Assembly: GCA_030836345.1 (NCBI GenBank)
Contig: JAURQA010000229.1
Location: forward strand, 1-5,432
Direction of reading: 5' to 3'
Length of the DNA stretch: 5,432 nt
DNA from: Bacteroidota bacterium
Lineage (GTDB): Bacteria > Bacteroidota > Bacteroidia > NS11-12g > UBA955
In this document: positions 1-4,979 of the stretch, piece after piece
How positions within the stretch are numbered: position 1 is the stretch's first letter
Layout of the letters: every line of letters starts with the position of its first letter
The notes under the pieces: model-generated
What the model saw: the letters and a program-made list of their open reading frames with translations, nothing else
Databases searched by the model: none
Told to the model about the DNA's origin: nothing
Translations under genes and position numbers: made by a program

Positions 1-1166
1 CAGATGGAAATGGGTTTTTATGGCAATCAGAAAAAGATGGCTTCAATCATATCTATTGGTATGATAAAAGAGGAAAAGAGCATCAAGTGACCAAGGGAAA
101 CTGGGTAGTAACTAAAATTATTGGGTTTGATAAGTCAGGTAAAGGAGTCTACTTCGAAAGTACTGGCGAAAGTCCATTGGAGAGACATGTATATCATGCA
201 TCCATCACTAAAGCCAACCCTAATATAAAGAAACTTACTGCAGGAAAAGGAACGCACGGAGTCACTTTCAATACCGCCATGACTTTGTTTCTTGATAATT
301 TTACCAGCACTCGAGTACCCCGGTCTTACAGTATTTTAAAAATGGATGGAACGTTGGTTAATACCATTCTCAATTCGCCTAATCCCATAGCTAAGTATGA
401 TTTGGGTCGAATGGAAATCCATCCTATTATTAAAAACGGATTAGCTTTGTATACGCGAACCTATTACCCGCCTGGTTTTGATAGAAATCTAAAATATCCG
501 GCCATTGTATACGTTTATGGTGGTCCGCATGCGCAAATGATTCGAGAGTCTTGGATGGGCGGAGGAAATTTGTGGTTTTATTACATGGCACAAAATGGAT
601 ATATTGTACATACCATTGATAACCGAGGTTCAGCCAATCGAGGATTTGCCTTTGAGAGCATTATTCATAGAAAGTTAGGTACTCATGAAATGGAAGATCA
701 AGTATATGCGGTAAATCAATTAAAACGTCTTCCCTATATAGATGGAAATAGAATAGGAGTGCATGGTTGGTCTTTTGGAGGATTTATGACAACCTCTTTG
801 ATGAGTCGCTATCCAGGAATATATAAAGTAGGAGTTGCCGGAGGTCCAGTCATTGATTGGAAAATGTATGAGATTATGTATGGAGAACGCTACATGGATC
901 GGCCAAGTCAAAATAAAGAAGGCTACAAGCAAGCCAATTTGCTTACGCACGTAAATAATCTGGACGGTCGTTTACTAATGATCCACGGAATGGACGACAA
1001 TGTAGTTGTTTGGCAACACTCCTTAAATTACCTGAAGGCAAATATTTCTAGTGGAAGAGACAATTTAGATTACTTTTTTTACCCGGGACACCAACACAAT
1101 GTATACGGGCGAGATCGCATTCACTTGTATAAAAAAGTAAGCCAATATTTTTTCGAACACTTATAG
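1..1166 (+). CDS. Dipeptidyl-peptidase IV family serine peptidase (S9), C-terminal part, 5' truncated
   Basis: Partial gene: the reading frame is open from base 3 with no stop, so the start lies left of the window; a GTG at 87 is only an internal Val. About 387 residues remain, aligning from memory with roughly the second half of human DPP4. First comes the end of the beta-propeller (WQSEKDGFNHIYWYD, bases 21-65), then the alpha/beta-hydrolase domain. Seen directly: the oxyanion-type VYVYGGP, DNRGSANRGF, the nucleophile motif GWSFGG (Ser codon 771-773), GMDDNV (catalytic Asp codon 993-995) and RIHLYKK (catalytic His codon 1122-1124). The triad is therefore complete and an active enzyme is expected. 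Family members remove N-terminal dipeptides, preferably after Pro or Ala, and in Bacteroidota are usually exported; signal peptide and S1 Glu-Glu motif fall outside the window. The HMG-CoA lyase gene follows after one base, implying one operon. Family assignment is firm; exact substrate preference is inferred. Confidence 0.93.
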   Translation, partial: DGNGFLWQSEKDGFNHIYWYDKRGKEHQVTKGNWVVTKIIGFDKSGKGVYFESTGESPLERHVYHASITKANPNIKKLTAGKGTHGVTFNTAMTLFLDNFTSTRVPRSYSILKMDGTLVNTILNSPNPIAKYDLGRMEIHPIIKNGLALYTRTYYPPGFDRNLKYPAIVYVYGGPHAQMIRESWMGGGNLWFYYMAQNGYIVHTIDNRGSANRGFAFESIIHRKLGTHEMEDQVYAVNQLKRLPYIDGNRIGVHGWSFGGFMTTSLMSRYPGIYKVGVAGGPVIDWKMYEIMYGERYMDRPSQNKEGYKQANLLTHVNNLDGRLLMIHGMDDNVVVWQHSLNYLKANISSGRDNLDYFFYPGHQHNVYGRDRIHLYKKVSQYFFEHL

Positions 1167-1167
1167 A

Positions 1168-2025
1168 ATGAATAAGGAAATAAAAATTATTGAATGTCCC
1201 AGAGATGCCATGCAAGGGATTCATGAATTTATTCCTACGAAAAATAAAATTGATTTAATGAAATCCATCATTAAATGCGGATTTGACACCATAGATTGCG
1301 GATCATTTGTAAGCTCAAAGCACATTCCTCAGTTGGCCGATACTCCTGAAATGCTCCGGGCATTGGAAAATGAAGATTTGGGTGATACAAAGCTATTGAC
1401 TATTGTGGCCAATGAGAGGGGAGCGGTTAGGGCTGCTGCTTTTCCACAAGTATCTTACTTAGGTTATCCATTTTCAGTTTCCGAAATGTTTCAACGTAAA
1501 AACACAAATGCCAGTAGGCAAGATGCATTTTTTAGATTGAAAAGCATTAAAGACATTGCGGATGCGAGTTCTAAGAAAGTAGTTGCTTATATATCTATGG
1601 CTTTTGGAAACCCCTATGAAGAGGAGTATCGAAGAGATGAAGTAATAGAGTGGGCAGATAAAATTGCCTCTCTCGGTATTCAAACAATATCCTTAGCAGA
1701 CACGGTGGGTCAGGCGCAATCTCAAGACATTAATTATTTGTTTTCCAAGTTAGTGTCCCGGCACCCTTCCGTTGAATTTGGTGCTCATTTTCATTCGGAA
1801 CCCGCTCATTGGCAGACAAAAATTGAAGAGGCCTACAACGCAGGATGCCTGCGATTTGATGGCGCTTTTTATGGAGTAGGCGGTTGCCCTATGGCAGGAA
1901 ATGATTTAGTTGGAAATATTGCTACTGAACATCTGATCCAATTTTTTAGTGAAAAAGAACCTATAGACTTAGACCTAAAAGAGGTTCAAAAGAGCATGAG
2001 CTTAGCCCGATCTATTTACACTTAG
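1168..2025 (+). CDS. Hydroxymethylglutaryl-CoA lyase (HMG-CoA lyase)
   Basis: Cytosolic TIM-barrel lyase that splits 3-hydroxy-3-methylglutaryl-CoA into acetyl-CoA and acetoacetate, the last step of leucine catabolism. It has 285 residues, a normal length for the bacterial enzyme. Seen motifs: ECPRDAMQ (Arg12-Asp13, substrate and metal), SFVSSKHIPQLAD (46-58), SLADTVG (175-181), GAHFHS (His207, His209, metal ligands) and GGCPMAGN (catalytic Cys240), then GNIATE (Asn250, metal ligand). All residues matching the known catalytic set are present, except that the Glu of the human enzyme (Glu72) is matched by Asp43 in IDCGSF, a form I recall from Bacteroidota homologues. The ATG at 1168 is one base after the upstream stop, so translation is probably coupled to the peptidase; there is no Shine-Dalgarno. 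The related DRE-TIM enzymes citramalate and isopropylmalate synthase are excluded by the GGCPMA motif and the length. The symbol mvaB is used for this enzyme in other bacteria. Confidence 0.92.
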   Translation: MNKEIKIIECPRDAMQGIHEFIPTKNKIDLMKSIIKCGFDTIDCGSFVSSKHIPQLADTPEMLRALENEDLGDTKLLTIVANERGAVRAAAFPQVSYLGYPFSVSEMFQRKNTNASRQDAFFRLKSIKDIADASSKKVVAYISMAFGNPYEEEYRRDEVIEWADKIASLGIQTISLADTVGQAQSQDINYLFSKLVSRHPSVEFGAHFHSEPAHWQTKIEEAYNAGCLRFDGAFYGVGGCPMAGNDLVGNIATEHLIQFFSEKEPIDLDLKEVQKSMSLARSIYT

Positions 2026-2074
2026 TTTAATAATTATTTCTTGTAAAAAAGCATGTTCCAAAGTCATTTGGACT

Positions 2075-2082
2075 TATTTTTG
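2075..2082 (+). promoter_or_regulatory. Candidate Bacteroidota -7 promoter element (TATTTTTG) before the DUF6787-mrp pair
   Basis: Exact match to the Bacteroidota housekeeping -7 consensus TAnnTTTG, lying in the 61-base gap between the HMG-CoA lyase stop and the next gene. The same octamer stands before the nfu gene. No good -33 TTG lies at the expected distance of about 17 to 23 bases, so support is weaker than for the nfu promoter. If used, transcription would start around 2087-2089, on or next to the proposed TTG start codon, giving a leaderless or near-leaderless message. An AT-rich perfect palindrome (AATAATTATT, 2029-2038) lies upstream and may be meaningless. Confidence 0.45.
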
Positions 2083-2086
2083 CAAC

Positions 2087-2383
2087 TTGGGTTTCCTACA
2101 AAAACTTCAACGCCGATGGAACGTAAAAAATGCATGGACTGCAGGGATAATACTCCTGGTTTTTGCACTGACAGGTACGTCGGTAATGCTCCTCAAGAAA
2201 TACTTGCAGACGTATGTTTTTGCAGACGCTCGTTGGTTCACGTACACCTATTATTGGATTATTTTGCCCTTCTATAATCTCTTGTTATTGGCTTATGGAT
2301 GGTTGTTTGGACAATTTGCTTTTTTTTGGGAATTTGAGAAGAGATTCTTCAATAGAATAGCAGGAATATTTAAAAATAAATGA
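2087..2383 (+). CDS. Small two-helix inner-membrane protein, DUF6787-like
   Basis: A 98-residue protein with an amphipathic basic start (LQKLQRRWNV, 4-13), two predicted membrane helices (about 17-36 and 54-74) and a conserved-looking tail FGQFAFFWEFEKRF (74-87). The pattern of a short basic segment, two helices and GQF.FFW.FEK is one I recall from a Bacteroidota family annotated DUF6787, whose function is unknown. No ATG is available: TTG at 2087 is the start that gives the family-like N-terminus, and the next in-frame ATG lies inside the first helix. An ATT at 2066 is possible but unlikely. The stop TGA overlaps the mrp start as ATGA (2380-2383), so the two are probably translationally coupled. 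Whether the protein is linked to Fe-S work is unknown; gene order alone suggests it. A competing ATG frame at 2053-2277 has no protein-like features. Confidence 0.75.
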   Translation: MGFLQKLQRRWNVKNAWTAGIILLVFALTGTSVMLLKKYLQTYVFADARWFTYTYYWIILPFYNLLLLAYGWLFGQFAFFWEFEKRFFNRIAGIFKNK

Positions 2384-3423
2384 AAGAAGCGGCTATTTTA
2401 AAGGCACTAAGCAATGTTGAAGATCCCGATTTAAAGAAGGATTTGGTCACGCTCAACATGATTCAGAAGCTAAAAATTGAGGGAAACAAGGTTTCCTTTA
2501 ATTTGGTTTTAACGACCCCGGCATGTCCAATGAAAGAGATGCTGCACAATGCCTGTGTAAATGCTGTTAAACTTTTGGTTAACCAAGAGGCAGAAGTGGA
2601 TATTCACGTGACTCACAATATGAAAGCACCAGAGAATTCCGAGGTTAAAGGGGTGAAACATATCATTGCTGTAGCCAGTGGAAAAGGGGGAGTGGGGAAG
2701 AGTACTGTTGCAGCTGGTTTAGCTATGTCCTTGAGCAAAAAAGGAGCTAAAGTAGGCTTGTTAGATGCAGACATCTATGGTCCATCAGTTCCTACTCTTT
2801 TTGATATTTACGATGCACCATTGGTTCAGAAGCAAGAGGGTGTAGATATGATGATTCCTCATGAAAAATTTGGAGTTAAGCTATTGAGTATTGGGTTTTT
2901 AACCAAAACAGATCAGGCCATTGTTTGGCGCGGCCCTATGGTAAGCAGTGCATTCAAACAATTCACACGCGATGTAATATGGGGCGATTTAGACTACCTT
3001 ATCATTGATTTACCTCCAGGAACAGGCGATGTGCAAATTAGCTTGAGTCAATTAAACGGAGTGAGCGGAATCGTAATGGTAAGTACTCCACAAAAAATGA
3101 GTACTGCTGATGTGGTGAGAGCTATTGATATGTTCACCCAGCCAGCCATCAATAAACCCATTATTGGCATGGTGCAAAACTTAAGCTACTTTACCCCTCC
3201 CGAGTTACCAAATAATAAATATTATCTTTTTGGTAAAGATGGAGCCAAAGATTTGGCCGAAGAGCGTAAAATTCCCTTTTTAGGAGAACTTCCTTTTCAA
3301 TCAAACATTCAAGGCTTAGCAGACACGGGTCAAATTGAAGACGAACAATTTCACTCTAATTTTAGTGAAATTGCAGATGAAGTGATCAAACGAGTCAGCA
3401 TTCTGGCCTCCACGAATGGTTGA
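2380..3423 (+). CDS. mrp: Mrp/NBP35 (ApbC) family Fe-S cluster carrier P-loop ATPase
   Basis: Cytosolic SIMIBI-class ATPase thought to bind Fe-S clusters and pass them to apoproteins. It has 347 residues. Residues 1 to about 80 form a DUF59/MIP18-type domain (EDPDLKKDLV, and TTPACPMKEM with Cys49). A linker is followed by the ATPase: deviant Walker A VASGKGGVGKST (98-109, signature Lys102 and P-loop Lys107), LLDADIYGPS (127-136), switch II DLPPGTGD (210-217) and VSTPQKMSTADVVRAIDMF (234-252). Unusual: the CxxC that bridges the cluster in classical family members should follow the QNLSYF stretch (266-271), but here the sequence is TPPELPNNKYY (272-282) with no cysteine. I recall this replacement as the normal Bacteroidota form. 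It also lacks the longer C-terminal tail I associate with many Bacteroidota homologues. The start ATG overlaps the preceding stop (ATGA). Followed by an Nfu scaffold gene, which fits a cluster assembly and transfer role. Confidence 0.93.
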   Translation: MKEAAILKALSNVEDPDLKKDLVTLNMIQKLKIEGNKVSFNLVLTTPACPMKEMLHNACVNAVKLLVNQEAEVDIHVTHNMKAPENSEVKGVKHIIAVASGKGGVGKSTVAAGLAMSLSKKGAKVGLLDADIYGPSVPTLFDIYDAPLVQKQEGVDMMIPHEKFGVKLLSIGFLTKTDQAIVWRGPMVSSAFKQFTRDVIWGDLDYLIIDLPPGTGDVQISLSQLNGVSGIVMVSTPQKMSTADVVRAIDMFTQPAINKPIIGMVQNLSYFTPPELPNNKYYLFGKDGAKDLAEERKIPFLGELPFQSNIQGLADTGQIEDEQFHSNFSEIADEVIKRVSILASTNG

Positions 3424-3432
3424 GGATTGCGC

Positions 3433-3454
3433 ATACCATCAAATGAGGTATTTT
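3433..3454 (+). terminator. Possible weak intrinsic terminator after mrp
   Basis: Ten bases after the mrp stop there is an inverted repeat: ATACC (3433-3437) pairs with GGTAT (3447-3451). Inside it TC (3439-3440) can pair with GA (3445-3446), leaving a bulged A and a four-base AAAT loop. A short run of T (3451-3454) follows. The stem is AT-rich and the T tract short, so this would be weak. It is plausible because nfu downstream has its own promoter. Confidence 0.3.
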
Positions 3455-3503
3455 AGATTTAAGTCTCTAGCATTATAAAAAGTCTATTTCACAAACTTAA
3501 TCA

Positions 3504-3534
3504 TTGAATTAGAACCATTTAGATTGTATTTTTG
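3504..3534 (+). promoter_or_regulatory. Bacteroidota-type promoter of the nfu gene
   Basis: A -33 element TTG (3504-3506, in ATTG) is separated by 20 bases from a perfect -7 element TATTTTTG (3527-3534, consensus TAnnTTTG). This is the textbook arrangement for the Bacteroidota primary sigma factor. The ATG begins at 3541, only six bases after the -7 box, about where transcription itself should begin, so the message is probably leaderless or nearly so. The rest of the 117-base gap 3424-3540 holds only the weak hairpin after mrp and AT-rich sequence. Confidence 0.7.
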
Positions 3535-3540
3535 TACTTC

Positions 3541-3783
3541 ATGAGCAGCACCATTACACCAACAAAAGTGCAGGAATCACTGAATTCTATACGTCCCTAT
3601 CTCCAAAAGGATGGGGGAGATGTTGAGCTGGTTGAAATTACAGATAATGGAGACGTTGTGCTTAAGCTATTGGGCGCTTGTTCTTCATGCAGCATGAGCG
3701 AAATGACCATGACCGCGGGAATAGAACAAGCCATTCGCAGCGCAATGCCAGAAGTAGGTACAATAACCGCTTTAAAAGACTAA
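3541..3783 (+). CDS. Nfu-type (NifU C-terminal domain) Fe-S cluster scaffold protein
   Basis: An 80-residue stand-alone Nfu domain. Nfu proteins hold a 4Fe-4S cluster between two monomers through a CxxC and deliver it to target enzymes. Seen: the amphipathic N-terminal helix VQESLNSIRPYLQ, the family signature KDGGDVEL (23-30), LKLLGACSSCSMSEMT (41-56) with Cys47 and Cys50 as the ligands, then a helix and a short C-terminal strand. It consists of this domain alone, without the IscU-like or A-type domain of NifU or NfuA. The ATG at 3541 is chosen; the in-frame TTG at 3532 forms the end of the -7 promoter box, so an extended start is unlikely. Proximity to mrp supports a shared Fe-S role, though the promoter at 3504-3534 allows separate expression. 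Its stop codon overlaps the stop of the convergent thymidine kinase. Confidence 0.93.
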   Translation: MSSTITPTKVQESLNSIRPYLQKDGGDVELVEITDNGDVVLKLLGACSSCSMSEMTMTAGIEQAIRSAMPEVGTITALKD

Positions 3784-4334
3784 TCCGATAAGGCTTTCAT
3801 ACCTTCATCCCAATGTTTTTCACATCGAGCTTGATACATGTCATCATGGCCAACCAGAATTTGTGAATCATTCTTAACCGTTCTAAACGTATGGGTACCT
3901 TTCTCATCACACAGATGACAACGCGCCGTTAGCGCAATATTATTATCTGCCATTCTCTTTAAATCGGGCATTGGCCCAAAGTCTTTATGTAGATAATCGC
4001 GGTCAAGTCCACTAGCTACAACCGCTATACCTTGCGCAAGTATATTCTGGATAATGGTTCCCACTCTAGAACCAAAAAATTGCACCTCATCGATAAATAT
4101 AATTTTTGTTGTATCCGTGATATAACTTTCAATTTGTTCCGGGTGTTTTATCCGCATGCCAGGCATATTTAGTCCGCTGTGGCTATTTACCTTATCTGCA
4201 ACAAACCGATTGTCAATAACGGGTTTTACTACAATGATCTCTTCTTGTTCAAAACCACAATGTTGATATAGCTCAATCAACTTCGTTGTTTTCCCAGAAA
4301 ACATACAGCCGTAAATAAGTGTAAAGCTTGTCAT
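3780..4334 (-). CDS. tdk: Thymidine kinase (type II)
   Basis: ATP-dependent phosphorylation of thymidine to dTMP in the pyrimidine salvage pathway; a cytosolic enzyme, typically tetrameric. It has 184 residues, slightly short but within the family range. Seen: P-loop GCMFSGKT (9-16, Lys15), Walker B IIFIDEVQFF (78-87) with the catalytic base Glu83, ASGLDRDY (107-114), FGPMPDL (119-125), and a zinc site built from Cys139, Cys142, Cys171 and His174 (CHLC, then CEKH). The P-loop has Cys where Pro is common and Thr in place of the usual Ser after Lys; both look tolerable. ATG at 4334 gives a normal N-terminus right before the P-loop strand. The gene is convergent with nfu (four-base overlap of the two stops) and divergent from the acidic-protein gene at 4383, leaving a 48-base shared upstream region. 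An active enzyme is expected. Confidence 0.94.
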   Translation of the reverse strand: MTSFTLIYGCMFSGKTTKLIELYQHCGFEQEEIIVVKPVIDNRFVADKVNSHSGLNMPGMRIKHPEQIESYITDTTKIIFIDEVQFFGSRVGTIIQNILAQGIAVVASGLDRDYLHKDFGPMPDLKRMADNNIALTARCHLCDEKGTHTFRTVKNDSQILVGHDDMYQARCEKHWDEGMKALSD

Positions 4335-4367
4335 ACAATTGCCAATTTTTTTGATGTTATTTGTGTT

Positions 4368-4398
4368 GAAAAATAAAGCATTATGGATAATTCTTCAG
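4368..4398 (-). promoter_or_regulatory. Weak candidate promoter for thymidine kinase
   Basis: On the minus strand, CTG (4398-4396) is followed after 20 bases by TATTTTTC (4375-4368). Each element differs by one base from the Bacteroidota consensus (TTG and TAnnTTTG). The implied start gives a leader of roughly 25 to 30 bases that is A-rich, which is common in this phylum. On the plus strand, the divergent gene has only TATTTGTG (4358-4365) with a TTG at 4339-4341, a poorer match with a 16-base spacer. Both are suggestive only. Confidence 0.28.
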
Positions 4399-4976
4399 AT
4401 AAACTTCGACATGTTCTAAATGAGTTGGCAATATTAAATCAACCGGAGCAAAAAAACGGCATGATTCACTATGGAATATCCCAATTAAAGCAAATAAAAA
4501 ATTTATGTTCACAGGCTTATATCCTTTCAGACTTATCCGTTTCGGAGAGTTCCCAACAGTTTATGGAATCTGAAATAGCTGAAAAAGGATTGAATTCAAT
4601 CAATGATGATTCATTAGAGACTCAAACACCTTTAGAGGAGTCCCAAGAAGAAGTGAAAGAGATTCCTATCTCAGAAGCTGAGCCAGAAGTCCAGGAGTCA
4701 GGGAAGCCGCTGATGGAACAGCTTGTTTCAAATAATAAAGATAAATCCTCAGAAAACTTTTCAAAAGAGGTTTCCATGACTCGGAGATTCGAATACATTA
4801 ATAAATTATTTAGAGGAGATATTGATTCTTATGCTACCTTTGTTTCAAACCTAGAAAAATCAAACTTAACTGAAGCATTAATGGCCTATGAAGACATGTA
4901 TAATCAATTGGAATGGAACCGGAAACAAGAGTCCGCTGACGAGTTTAAGCGACTTATTATTAAATTTTTCGAATAA
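4383..4976 (+). CDS. Hypothetical acidic soluble protein with C-terminal helical domain
   Basis: A 197-residue protein I cannot assign to a named family. No signal peptide or membrane segment is visible, so it is probably cytosolic. Three parts can be told apart: a helical N-terminal segment (about 1-50), a low-complexity, strongly acidic Ser/Glu-rich linker (about 52-128, with runs such as EESQEEVKEI and EAEPEVQES), and a helical C-terminal domain (about 130-197) beginning RRFEYINKLFRGDIDSY and ending RLIIKFFE. I recall similar tails (phenylalanine-rich FINxLFxGD followed by helices) at the end of uncharacterised Bacteroidota proteins that also have acidic middles, but their function is not known to me. 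ATG at 4383 has an A-rich upstream context and no Shine-Dalgarno. The TAA stop is in the same frame as the ComEC-like gene that follows, three bases before its probable CTG start, so the two are likely co-transcribed. Confidence 0.82.
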   Translation: MDNSSDKLRHVLNELAILNQPEQKNGMIHYGISQLKQIKNLCSQAYILSDLSVSESSQQFMESEIAEKGLNSINDDSLETQTPLEESQEEVKEIPISEAEPEVQESGKPLMEQLVSNNKDKSSENFSKEVSMTRRFEYINKLFRGDIDSYATFVSNLEKSNLTEALMAYEDMYNQLEWNRKQESADEFKRLIIKFFE

Positions 4977-4979
4977 GAT

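Noticed and set aside
87..89. GTG at 87 as the start of the peptidase
   Set aside because: The frame is open to the window edge and upstream codons encode conserved propeller sequence, so this is an internal valine.
720..950. Minus-strand open frame inside the peptidase gene
   Set aside because: It lies across the catalytic core of a clear S9 peptidase and encodes nothing recognisable; a chance antisense frame.
1474..1683. Minus-strand open frame inside HMG-CoA lyase
   Set aside because: Antisense to a well-conserved enzyme, with no protein-like features.
2053..2277. ATG-started 74-codon frame with several cysteines overlapping the DUF6787-like gene
   Set aside because: The product has no recognisable domain, and the frame lies almost wholly over the gene at 2087-2383, whose helices and tail motif look like a real family.
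3455..3466. Near-palindrome AGATTTAAGTCT between mrp and nfu
   Set aside because: Only an imperfect 12-base self-complement with no loop; not a credible hairpin or operator without other copies.
3532..3540. Extended TTG start for the Nfu protein
   Set aside because: The TTG is the last three bases of a perfect -7 promoter box and so would not be transcribed; ATG 3541 gives the normal family length.
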